A program made the position numbers and the translations under genes. Of a stretch of 64,000 nucleotides of DNA, positions 39,470 to 46,796 are shown in pieces. The DNA is from Rhizobacter terrae (lineage in GTDB: Bacteria > Pseudomonadota > Gammaproteobacteria > Burkholderiales > Burkholderiaceae_C). The notes under the pieces are model-generated. The model searched no databases and was not told the origin of the DNA. It saw only the letters and a program-made list of their open reading frames with translations. The first letter of the stretch is position 1. Each line of letters begins with the position of its first letter. The stretch covers positions 124,001 to 188,000 of the forward strand of contig NZ_QUSW01000002.1 in assembly GCF_003852895.1 (NCBI RefSeq). The letters are read 5' to 3'.

Positions 39470-40237
39470 ATGCAGCAGCAATCGTTCGAAGGAAAAGTCG
39501 CACTCGTCACCGGTGGTGCCGGCGGCATCGGCCGGGTCACGGCCCTGGCATTCGCGCAGGCCGGCGCAGCCGTGGTGGTGGCCGACCGCGATGGCAGTGC
39601 AGCGCAGCTCGTGGCCAAGGAAATCACCGTGGCCGGTGGCCGCGCCGCGGCCGTGCAGGTCGACGTGACGCGCAGCGACGACGTGAAGCACATGGTGGCC
39701 TTCACCGTCGAACGCTTCGGCCGGCTGGACGCGGCATTCAACAATGCGGGCATCGAGGTCGAGGCCCAGCCCACCCACGAATGCGAGGAGGACACCTTCG
39801 ACCGCGTGATCGGCGTGAACCTCAAGGGCGTGTGGCTGAGCATGAAGCACGAGCTCACGCAGATGCTCGCGCAAGGCAGCGGTGGCGCCATCGTGAACAC
39901 CGCCTCGGTGGCCGGCCTGGTCGGCGCGCCGATGATGCCCGCCTACTGCGGCAGCAAGCACGGCGTCATCGGCCTCACCAAGGCCGCGGCGGCTGAATAC
40001 GGGCGGCACAAGATCCGCGTCAACGCGGTGTGCCCCGGCGTCATCAACACGCCCATGATGGAGCGCGCCTTCGCCGCCGACCCGCGCCGGCAGCCGCGGA
40101 TGGAACGGCTGCACCTGCTCAAGCGAGTCGGCGAGCCGCAAGAGATTGCCAACGCAGTGCTGTTCCTGTGCTCGGACGCAGCAAGCTTCGTGACCGGGCA
40201 CCCGATGGCCGTGGATGGAGGCATGGTGGCGGTCTGA
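39470..40237 (+). CDS. SDR family oxidoreductase (glucose-1-dehydrogenase-like)
   Basis: A 255-residue classical short-chain dehydrogenase/reductase. The nucleotide-binding TGGAGGIG is at 14-21, NNAG at 91-94, and the catalytic Ser146, Tyr159 and Lys163 are in place (YCGSK). The C-terminus ends in VTGHPMAVDGGMVAV, typical of the FabG/glucose-dehydrogenase subfamily. The start at 39470 is set by GGAG seven bases upstream; a longer reading from 39341 is not supported. The phosphatase gene follows 20 bases later and is probably in the same transcript. The substrate is unknown. Confidence 0.9.
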   Translation: MQQQSFEGKVALVTGGAGGIGRVTALAFAQAGAAVVVADRDGSAAQLVAKEITVAGGRAAAVQVDVTRSDDVKHMVAFTVERFGRLDAAFNNAGIEVEAQPTHECEEDTFDRVIGVNLKGVWLSMKHELTQMLAQGSGGAIVNTASVAGLVGAPMMPAYCGSKHGVIGLTKAAAAEYGRHKIRVNAVCPGVINTPMMERAFAADPRRQPRMERLHLLKRVGEPQEIANAVLFLCSDAASFVTGHPMAVDGGMVAV

Positions 40238-40257
40238 GCCATCGGCCAGGGAGCCCC

Positions 40258-40773
40258 ATGTTCGAACCCTCACTGCACTGGGTGGACGGCATCGCGCCGC
40301 ACCGCCTGGCCCTGTCGCCGAGACCTCGCGGCGGGGAGTGGCTGGTCGATGAAGTGGCCCGGTGGCACGCGGCCGGCGTCCGCTGCATCGTGTCGCTGCT
40401 GGAGCCGCACGAGGTGCGCGAGCTGGACCTGGCGTCGGAAAAGGCGCTGTGCGTCGAGCGCGGCATCGCCTTCCGGTCCTTTCCGATCCCGGATCGGGGC
40501 ACACCGTCGTCAAGGCGTGAACTGTCGGCGTTCGTCGACGAGTTGCACGCCGACATGCTTCAGGGCACGGCCCTGGCCATCCATTGCCGCGCCGGCATCG
40601 GGCGAACCGGGCTGGTGGCCGGCTGCCTGCTGCACCGCCTGGGTGTGCCCTTCGACGACATCTTCCACCGGCTCAGCCGCGCCCGTGGCATTGCCATGCC
40701 CGACACCGCCGAGCAGGCCGATTGGGTCGAACGCTTTGCCGGCCGCAGGCCGGGCGATCAGATGCCGGCGTAG
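40258..40773 (+). CDS. Cysteine-based dual-specificity-type phosphatase
   Basis: A 171-residue phosphatase with the P-loop HCRAGIGRTGLV, where Cys110 is the nucleophile and Arg116 binds phosphate. PIPDRGTP at 76-83 supplies a plausible general acid (Asp79). It could act on phosphotyrosine, phospholipid or another phosphate ester. GGGAG precedes the ATG. It lies 20 bases after the SDR gene and overlaps the end of the convergent DUF1304 gene by 16 bases. A second protein of the same type is at 42374-42850. Confidence 0.87.
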   Translation: MFEPSLHWVDGIAPHRLALSPRPRGGEWLVDEVARWHAAGVRCIVSLLEPHEVRELDLASEKALCVERGIAFRSFPIPDRGTPSSRRELSAFVDELHADMLQGTALAIHCRAGIGRTGLVAGCLLHRLGVPFDDIFHRLSRARGIAMPDTAEQADWVERFAGRRPGDQMPA

Positions 40774-41111
40774 AGGGCGCCGACTGCGAGCACCGCCGGC
40801 ACGGCCTGCACGACCAGGATCTTTCGGCTCACCGTGATGGCACCGTAGACGCCCGCCACGATCACGCAGACGAGGAAGAACAGCTTCACCGAGAAGCCTG
40901 CCGCGCCCAGGCAGATGCCCCAGGCCAAGCCCGCAGCCAGGAAGCCGTTGTAGAGCCCCTGGTTGGCCGCCAGCGTCTTGGACGCCTCGGCGAATTCGGG
41001 CGTCAGGTTGAAGGCCTTTTGGCCGAAGGGTTTGCTCCAGAGGAACATTTCCAGGATGAGGAAATAGACGTGAAGCAAGGCCACCAGGCCGATCAGGATG
41101 TTGGCGAGCAT
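40758..41111 (-). CDS. DUF1304 family membrane protein
   Basis: A 117-residue inner-membrane protein with four hydrophobic segments (about 2-24, 48-70, 72-94 and 98-116). The start MLANILIGLVALLHVYFLILE and the motif NQGLYNGFLAAGL are typical of DUF1304. The function is unknown. A strong GGAGGAG Shine-Dalgarno lies before the ATG. Its 3' end overlaps the 3' end of the phosphatase gene on the other strand. Confidence 0.88.
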   Translation of the reverse strand: MLANILIGLVALLHVYFLILEMFLWSKPFGQKAFNLTPEFAEASKTLAANQGLYNGFLAAGLAWGICLGAAGFSVKLFFLVCVIVAGVYGAITVSRKILVVQAVPAVLAVGALYAGI

Positions 41112-41185
41112 GGCTCCTCCAGGTGTGGTGTGTTGTGGCTCGGACCGGCGCGAGTCTACGACGCGCCCCACCCTGCCCGTGTCAC

Positions 41186-42268
41186 CTAAGAGCCACCACC
41201 GGCTGGCGCCTGCTTCTGCACGATGACCTCGCGCAGCTTCTCCAGGTGGGTCTGCGAGTTGGCCTTGCGGAAATCGGTCATCAGCAATTCGTCCACGCCC
41301 GCCCCGCGCTCGCGCATGCGTTCGTTGAGCTTGAGGCCGACGGCCGGGTCGCCGCCCAGGGCGAGCACCACCTCGTTGGCGAACAGGTCGGCACTGCTGG
41401 ACAAGCCATCCACCGAGATGACCCGCTCGGTCTGCTGCTCCATCAGGGTCAGCAGCACGCCCGAGCCGGGCAAGGCCATGGTCAGCACCTTGCCCACGGT
41501 GAAGACCGGCGACACGCTCTCGGCCACCTCTGCCCGGCCGATGGCCCGTTCGGTCGCCTGGAAGTAGGTGCCGAAAGCCGCGAGCCAGCGGAATTCGTCC
41601 GGGGTGGACGCCACCATGAGCGCGTTGCCGGGAATCTTGGCGCGCTTGTTGCCCTGCCGCCAGAAGCGGTCGGGCTCGTTGTCGAAGGCACTGGCAATGA
41701 CGCTGCCGGCGCAACCGGCCTGGGTTTCCACCGTGACCTTGCGGCCGCCTTCCAGCGTCAGCACCATGGGCTTGTTCTCCAGCGCCTCGGCGCGGGCCTG
41801 CAGCAGCACGCCCCAGAAGCCGCCGTCGTCGGCCGACAGGGGCGAGTTGCCGCGAAACACCGCGGTCATGTCCAGGCGGGTGGATTGCTGCGGCAGCGGA
41901 CGGTCGTTGATGTGCGTCACGACCATGCCGATGCGCAGGTCGTCGGGCGCGCCTTCGTCCAGCCAGGCCAGGCGCCACTGGTCGTCCATGCCGGTGGCTT
42001 CCTTGAGCAGCGCACGCTCATCGGCCGACAGCCGCTTGGGCACGGCGTTGGCCGACCACAGCACGAAGGGCTCGATCTCGGTGGTGTCGTCGCACAGCGC
42101 CTCCGCCCCCCAGGCGACGTGGATGGCCGCGGCCCGGAAGGCGATCTCGTGGTCGAAGCGGGTCTTCATCCAGTACAGGTCGAAGTCCTTGGCCGCATGT
42201 GCCGCGCCCGACACGGCGAGCCAGGCCACGATGAACAGGCGAGCGAAAAGATGGCAGGCGGCGCGCAT
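41186..42268 (-). CDS. Hypothetical exported protein (360 aa)
   Basis: I do not recognise the family. An N-terminal signal peptide (LFIVAWLAVSGAAHA, cleavage near residue 25) points to export. The mature protein begins KDFDLYWMKTRFDHE; it has one hydrophobic stretch near VLTMALPGSGVLLTLM and ends in a Lys/Gln-rich tail (IVQKQAPAGGGS). LRIGMVVTHINDRPLPQQS around residues 110-130 looks a little like a PDZ loop. The start at 42268 is chosen for the signal peptide; the frame stays open further upstream only because of base composition. It is divergent from the second phosphatase gene. Confidence 0.75.
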   Translation of the reverse strand: MRAACHLFARLFIVAWLAVSGAAHAAKDFDLYWMKTRFDHEIAFRAAAIHVAWGAEALCDDTTEIEPFVLWSANAVPKRLSADERALLKEATGMDDQWRLAWLDEGAPDDLRIGMVVTHINDRPLPQQSTRLDMTAVFRGNSPLSADDGGFWGVLLQARAEALENKPMVLTLEGGRKVTVETQAGCAGSVIASAFDNEPDRFWRQGNKRAKIPGNALMVASTPDEFRWLAAFGTYFQATERAIGRAEVAESVSPVFTVGKVLTMALPGSGVLLTLMEQQTERVISVDGLSSSADLFANEVVLALGGDPAVGLKLNERMRERGAGVDELLMTDFRKANSQTHLEKLREVIVQKQAPAGGGS

Positions 42269-42373
42269 GCCAGCATTGTCGGCAGCGCCGGCCCAGCGAT
42301 TGACACCCGGCATGTCCGCATTGCGTGTATGACGGCACACAAGCCGCCTGCGCGATGGCAACATCGCCCCACC

Positions 42374-42850
42374 ATGACCCTTCGCGCGCTGCCCGTTTCC
42401 GACCTTGCCCCCGGCTCCCTGTGGTTGGGCTCCATGCCCGGCCGCTTCGAGCGCTGGGCTGATTTCCTCACCGAGGCGCGCCAGCGCGAGCTCGCCCTGG
42501 TGGTGAGCCTCACGCCGGCCGAGGAAATCGCCTCGCTGTCGCCCGCGTACTGGCGCGCCATCGCCGAGGGCTCGCTGGACTTCCGCTACCTCAACCTGCC
42601 GGTGCAGAACTACGGTGTGCCGCGCGACATGGCGGACTTCCGCGATGGCATCGGGCAGATCGCCCAGGCATTGAAGGCCGGCGATGCGGTGATGCTGCAC
42701 TGCGCTGCCGGCATCGGCCGCACCGGCACCACCGCGGCCTGCGTGCTCAAGCAGCTGGGCCTGGGCCGCGAGGAAGCCCTGCAGCGGGTGCGCGATGCCG
42801 GATCGAACCCCGAGAACGCGGCGCAGTCGGGCCTGGTGGATCGGTTTTGA
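42374..42850 (+). CDS. Second cysteine-based phosphatase, general acid apparently absent
   Basis: A 158-residue phosphatase relative with an intact P-loop HCAAGIGRTGTT (Cys110, Arg116). Where the first phosphatase of this window has PIPDRGTP, this one has PVQNYGVP, so the Asp expected as general acid is replaced by Asn79. It may therefore be slower, use another acid or only bind. No clear Shine-Dalgarno is seen for 42374, and an in-frame ATG at 42329 is an alternative start. Its stop overlaps the TTG start of the pseudouridine synthase gene. Confidence 0.85.
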   Translation: MTLRALPVSDLAPGSLWLGSMPGRFERWADFLTEARQRELALVVSLTPAEEIASLSPAYWRAIAEGSLDFRYLNLPVQNYGVPRDMADFRDGIGQIAQALKAGDAVMLHCAAGIGRTGTTAACVLKQLGLGREEALQRVRDAGSNPENAAQSGLVDRF

Positions 42851-43473
42851 GCCCGTCGCTCGTCTACGCCGACGACGCCATGGTCGCGGTGGACAAGCCC
42901 GCGGGCATGCTCTCGGTGCCCGGGCGTGGCGAGCACAAGCGCGACTGTGCGGCACTGCGGGTGGCGCAGCGTTGGCCGAACGCGCTCATCGTGCACCGGC
43001 TGGACATGGGCACCTCCGGCCTGCTGGTGTTCGCGCGCGGCGCGCAGGCGCAGCGAACGATGAGCATGTCCTTCGCCGGGCGGTCGGTGCACAAGCGCTA
43101 CGAGGCGGTGGTGCAAGGCCTCGTGGCGCAGGACGAGGGCGAGATCGACCTCCCGCTCATCGCCGACTGGCCGAACCGGCCGCTGCAGAAGGTCGACCAT
43201 GACATCGGCAAGCCATCGCTCACGAGATGGCAGGTGATGTCACGCGATGAAGCCAGCGGCCGCACGCGCCTGTCGCTGGAGCCGGTGACGGGCCGCTCGC
43301 ATCAGCTGCGCGTGCACCTGATGTCCATCGGGCACCCCATCGTCGGCGATGAGCTGTACGACCCGGTTCGCGCCGCCGAGTCGACGCGCATGCTGCTGCA
43401 TGCGTGCGAACTGCGCCTGCCGCATCCGGTGAGCGGGCAGGACCTGATGCTGCAAAGCACGGTGCCTTTCTAG
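42847..43473 (+). CDS. RluA-family pseudouridine synthase
   Basis: A 208-residue enzyme that isomerises uridine to pseudouridine in rRNA and/or tRNA. The motif HRLDMGTSGLL holds the catalytic Asp53, and VDKPAGMLSVPGRG, HKRYEAVVQG and GRSHQLRVHLMSIGHPIVGD are all conserved. The length and the lack of an S4 domain resemble RluA (23S U746 and tRNA U32), but the exact target is inferred. The start appears to be TTG at 42847 within a TTGA overlap with the preceding stop, which suggests translational coupling; the next ATG (42880) would cut into the conserved N-terminus. Confidence 0.88.
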   Translation: MSPSLVYADDAMVAVDKPAGMLSVPGRGEHKRDCAALRVAQRWPNALIVHRLDMGTSGLLVFARGAQAQRTMSMSFAGRSVHKRYEAVVQGLVAQDEGEIDLPLIADWPNRPLQKVDHDIGKPSLTRWQVMSRDEASGRTRLSLEPVTGRSHQLRVHLMSIGHPIVGDELYDPVRAAESTRMLLHACELRLPHPVSGQDLMLQSTVPF

Positions 43474-43514
43474 ACTGCTGCCATTCCGACACGACACCAA
43501 CAGGAGAGCCCCCG

Positions 43515-43979
43515 ATGCGCATCGCCCTCACTGGTTTGCTTCTCGCCGCCACGCTCGCCGGTTGCGCCAACCTGTGCAGCCCGCCTGCGCTGGCACCCAA
43601 GCCGGATCGCGCCGTGCTGGAAAAGCAGGTCGCCGACACTGAACGCGCCTTCGCCAAGACCATGGCCGACCGCGACCATGCGGCCTTCACGAGCTTCCTG
43701 TCCGAGGAGGCCGTTTTCTTCTCCGGCCCGCAGCCGCTGCGCGGCAAGCAGGCCGTGGCTGATGGTTGGAAGCGCTTGTATGAGAAGCCCGCAGCGCCCT
43801 TCTCGTGGAAGCCCGACCGCGTCGAGGCGCTGGACTCGGGCACGCTCGCGCTGAGCACCGGCCCCGTCTTCGACCCGACAGGCAAATGCGTGGGCCGATT
43901 CACCTCCATCTGGCGCCAGGAGGCGCCGGGCACCTGGCGCATCGTCTTCGACAAGGGCGGCCCTTGCGACGAGCAGTGA
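43515..43979 (+). CDS. NTF2-like (SnoaL/DUF4440-type) lipoprotein
   Basis: A 154-residue exported lipoprotein (lipobox LAGC, Cys17) with a cone-shaped NTF2-like fold. Indications are EKQVADTERAFAKTMADRDH, FTSFLSEEAVFFSGPQPLRG and the terminal strands GRFTSIWRQEAPGTWRIVFD. Members are often steroid-isomerase-like or of unknown activity, so no function is assigned. AGGAGA precedes the ATG. It lies 41 bases after the pseudouridine synthase gene on the same strand and is convergent with rsgA. Confidence 0.85.
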   Translation: MRIALTGLLLAATLAGCANLCSPPALAPKPDRAVLEKQVADTERAFAKTMADRDHAAFTSFLSEEAVFFSGPQPLRGKQAVADGWKRLYEKPAAPFSWKPDRVEALDSGTLALSTGPVFDPTGKCVGRFTSIWRQEAPGTWRIVFDKGGPCDEQ

Positions 43980-43989
43980 CAAGCCCGCC

Positions 43990-45078
43990 TCACTCGTCAC
44001 CCCGCTTCATCTTCATCCACGCCCGCGTGGCCTTGCCGCGCACCTTCCAGGCCGCCGCCTGCTGCTGGCGCTCCAGCACGCTCATGGTGTCGCGACGCGC
44101 CTCGCGCAGCAGCTTGTGGTAGTTGCGCAGGCGGTCGTGGCCGATGCCTTCGCGCACCGCGCAGCCAGGCTCGTCCTGGTGGCGGCAGTCGCGGAAGCGG
44201 CAATGCAGCGCGAGGCGGCCGATGTCGTCGAACAGCCAGGCCAGCGTGGCCTCGTCCACGTCGGGCCGCAGCGCGCGCAGCCCCGGCGTGTCGATGACGC
44301 AGGCTCCACCGGGCAGGCAGTGCAGCGAACGCGAGGTGGTGGTGTGCTTGCCGCGGCTGTCGTGCTCGCGCACGGCACCGGTGTCCTGCACGAAGGCGCC
44401 TGCCAGCGTGTTGGTGAGCGTGCTCTTGCCTGCGCCTGAAGAGCCCATCAGCACCACGGTCTGCCCGTCATTGAGCCAGGGCGCCAGGGCCTGCGCGGCC
44501 GACGGGTGCGTGCCGTTGACGGCGATCACATCCAGCGCATCGGACATGCGGTCGCGGATCTCCTGCAGTCGCGGGGCCAGCAGTTGCGCCGTGGGCGCGG
44601 CCACGTCGGCCTTGGTGAGCACGACCACCGGCTGCACGCCGCTGCCTTGCACCAGGGCCAGGTAGCGCTCCAGCCGCCGCAGGTTGAAGTCGTCATCCAG
44701 GCCCATGACGATGAGCGCGGTGTCCACGTTGCTCACCACCGGGTGGCGGCTGCCGTCGGCATCGCGCCGGGCGATGTGCGAGAGCGGCGGCAGCCGCGCA
44801 TGCACCCAGCAGTCGCCGTGCGCATCGGGCTGCAGGAGCACCCAGTCGCCGACGGCGGGCGCCGTGTCGTCGTCGTCCAGCTCGCGGCTCACGCGCGGCA
44901 GCACGCGTGCGGATCGTTCGTGGCGGCCGTCGTGCACGCGAACGCTGTCGCGGTGCACTTCGGTCAGCCGCGCCAGGGTGAAAGGCCCGCCTTCGGGCTC
45001 GGGTTGAAGCACCAGGTGCTGCGCCATGGCGGGGGTGAGTCCCATGAGGTGCAGCGTGTTGAAGTCGACATCGATCAT
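43990..45078 (-). CDS. rsgA: Ribosome small subunit-dependent GTPase A
   Basis: A 362-residue circularly permuted GTPase that assists late maturation of the 30S subunit. An OB-fold occupies about 30-110. The permuted G motifs follow in the order G4 TKAD (155-158), G1 GSSGAGKST (212-220) and G3 DTPG (263-266). The zinc-binding knuckle Cys293, Cys298, His300, Cys306 is intact. I choose the ATG at 45078 (MIDVDFNTLHLMGL), since the reading up to 45165 adds a Cys/Ala-rich stretch unlike the family; the Shine-Dalgarno is weak in either case. It is convergent with the NTF2-like gene. Confidence 0.92.
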   Translation of the reverse strand: MIDVDFNTLHLMGLTPAMAQHLVLQPEPEGGPFTLARLTEVHRDSVRVHDGRHERSARVLPRVSRELDDDDTAPAVGDWVLLQPDAHGDCWVHARLPPLSHIARRDADGSRHPVVSNVDTALIVMGLDDDFNLRRLERYLALVQGSGVQPVVVLTKADVAAPTAQLLAPRLQEIRDRMSDALDVIAVNGTHPSAAQALAPWLNDGQTVVLMGSSGAGKSTLTNTLAGAFVQDTGAVREHDSRGKHTTTSRSLHCLPGGACVIDTPGLRALRPDVDEATLAWLFDDIGRLALHCRFRDCRHQDEPGCAVREGIGHDRLRNYHKLLREARRDTMSVLERQQQAAAWKVRGKATRAWMKMKRGDE

Positions 45079-45496
45079 GATGGTCTTGAACAGGATGTGG
45101 CCATGCGCCGGCGCGGCGCGGAACGCACAGGCAGGCGCGACACCGCATGCCGGGCATGCGGACAAATCGGAATGCGGAAAGGGGATGGGCCGGACCGCCT
45201 GGTTCAGGCGAGGTCGAAGACGACAGCGGCGGGGATCAATGCATGAATGACGATGCCGTCATTCGCTGAGCGTGCAAACGAGAAACCGTGGATGCAGCTC
45301 GCAACCTCGCCCTCAGGCGGCCGACACCGGAGCAGTGGCTTGCTTGGACATGACACGTCTCCTTCGACAAGAGGTTGCGGTGGATGCGGCACGAACGCGC
45401 CGCGAGAGGAAGCGCAGTGTGCATCCATCGCCCCGCCGGCGTCAACGGCATGCCCCTTCGCGCCATACTCGCCTCCCACGTTCGAAGGAGGTCGCC
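45079..45496. other. 418-base divergent intergenic region
   Basis: This gap lies between rsgA (minus) and an SDR gene (plus). Besides the 12-residue reading frame at 45313-45351, nothing else in it looks coding. Both promoters should be here; I cannot assign boxes with confidence. Confidence 0.35.
45313..45351 (-). CDS. Possible 12-residue peptide with strong ribosome-binding site
   Basis: MSKQATAPVSAA followed by a stop is preceded by GAAGGAGACGTGTC, an excellent Shine-Dalgarno at good spacing. It is too short to judge by composition. The next frame stays open through IHGFSFARSANDGIVIHALI to a stop near 45204, so loss of one base near the stop would give a 48-residue protein. It may be a leader peptide, a frameshifted small gene or chance. 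It lies about 230 bases upstream of rsgA on the same strand. Confidence 0.3.
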   Translation of the reverse strand: MSKQATAPVSAA

Positions 45497-46282
45497 ATGC
45501 CCGAGTCGCTGTTCATCGTCACCGGTGCATCCAGGGGCATGGGTGCGGCCATCGCCGAACAGTTGCTGGTGCCTGGTCACGTGGTGCTGGGCATTTCACG
45601 TGGCACGAACGAGACGCTGCGCGCGAAGGCCGCGCAAGGCGGCGTGCACCTGGAGCAATGGGCCCGCGACCTGGCCGATGCGCCGCAGGTGGCCGACGAG
45701 GTGGAAGGCTGGCTCGCCAACTTCGACGCGAAGCGCTTCTCGCAGGCCGCGCTCATCAACAACGCCGGGGTCATCACCCGCATCGGGCCAATGGATGAAT
45801 CCACGACGGCCGAGCTCTCGTCCGCGCTTCGCGTGGGGCTGGAGTCGGCCATGTTGCTCACCGCTTCGTTCCTGCGCGCCACGCGCCCGTGGGATGCGCT
45901 GCGCCATGGCGGCGTGAAGGTGCTGAACATTTCGTCGGGCCTGGGCCGCCGCGCCATGGCCGGCAGCGCGAGCTACTGCGCCTCCAAGGCCGGCATGGAC
46001 CACTTCTCGCGTGCCGTGGCCCTGGACGAAGCGCACCGCGAGGCCACCCGGGGTGCGGGCGCGAAGATCGTGTCGCTGGCGCCCGGCGTGATCGACACCG
46101 ACATGCAGACGCAGCTGCGAGGCGCCGATTCATCGGGCTTTCCGGACAAGGGCAATTTCATGGGGCTGCACGCTTCGGGCCAACTGGCGACGCCGCAAGA
46201 CGCGGCGGCGAAGGTGCTGAGGTTTCTGGCGAGGAAGGACTTCGGGAGCAATCCGGTGGCGGACGTTCGCGATCCGGCGTGA
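45497..46282 (+). CDS. SDR family oxidoreductase (sepiapterin-reductase-like)
   Basis: A 261-residue short-chain dehydrogenase. TGASRGMG at 9-16 binds the cofactor, and the Arg after Ser favours NADP. NNAG is at 88-91, and the catalytic Ser147, Tyr160 and Lys164 are present (SYCASKAGMDHF). The longer loop (WLANFDAKRF) and the C-terminal SLAPGVIDTDMQTQLR resemble sepiapterin reductase/YueD-type members, which is only a tentative placement. An ideal AAGGAGGTCGCC precedes the ATG. It is divergent from rsgA and converges on the small secreted protein gene. Confidence 0.88.
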   Translation: MPESLFIVTGASRGMGAAIAEQLLVPGHVVLGISRGTNETLRAKAAQGGVHLEQWARDLADAPQVADEVEGWLANFDAKRFSQAALINNAGVITRIGPMDESTTAELSSALRVGLESAMLLTASFLRATRPWDALRHGGVKVLNISSGLGRRAMAGSASYCASKAGMDHFSRAVALDEAHREATRGAGAKIVSLAPGVIDTDMQTQLRGADSSGFPDKGNFMGLHASGQLATPQDAAAKVLRFLARKDFGSNPVADVRDPA

Positions 46283-46305
46283 TGCGGACCGCGAACCCTG
46301 CCTGC

Positions 46306-46599
46306 TCAGCGCATCGCGACGAGAACGGCCTTGCCATCCTTGCCGGCTTGCATCGTGTCGCGGCTGTCGGCGACACGCTTGCCGCTGACTTCCACGCGCG
46401 GCAGATAGACCACCTGCGCAGGCTGCACGCGCTTGCCGGTCACGACGACCTTGGGCAGCATCACGACCTTGGTGGCCGGTGCGACGGCAGCCGGGGCAGG
46501 AGCCGCTTGCGCAGCACGGGTTTGTTGAGCCATGAAGCATGCGGCCAGCGCGGCGGCGATCATCACGGCGTGGGTCAGGCGGTTGGCGGTGGTGTTCAT
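46306..46599 (-). CDS. Small exported protein with duplicated TonB-box-like motif (97 aa)
   Basis: I do not recognise this family. A signal peptide (AVMIAAALAACFMAQQTRAA) is followed by an Ala/Pro linker. Then the 14-residue unit VVMLPKVVVTGKRV (45-58) is repeated as VVYLPRVEVSGKRV (63-76). The VVVTGxR core is what usually precedes the plug of TonB-dependent receptors, yet here there is no plug or barrel. AAGGAACCCGCC precedes the ATG. It is divergent from the S9 peptidase gene. Confidence 0.75.
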   Translation of the reverse strand: MNTTANRLTHAVMIAAALAACFMAQQTRAAQAAPAPAAVAPATKVVMLPKVVVTGKRVQPAQVVYLPRVEVSGKRVADSRDTMQAGKDGKAVLVAMR

Positions 46600-46796
46600 G
46601 GCGGGTTCCTTGTGTCTTCGACTCACGCGTTCGGTGTGTCGATGGATGCAGTATCGGCAGCACCTGCGCAGGCCCCAACCCGTTTGCGACGAACTGCATT
46701 CCATGCGGGGCGAAATGCGTGTTTTCCCGACGGGCGTGCACCCGACCGGCGGCACAATGGCCCCGCTTCAACCCGACAAGAAAGAGACATCGGCCC

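Noticed and set aside
45313-45496. Possible riboswitch or attenuator upstream of rsgA
   Set aside because: Apart from the short frame with a good ribosome-binding site, I see no paired stems with a U-run, so the idea has no structural support.
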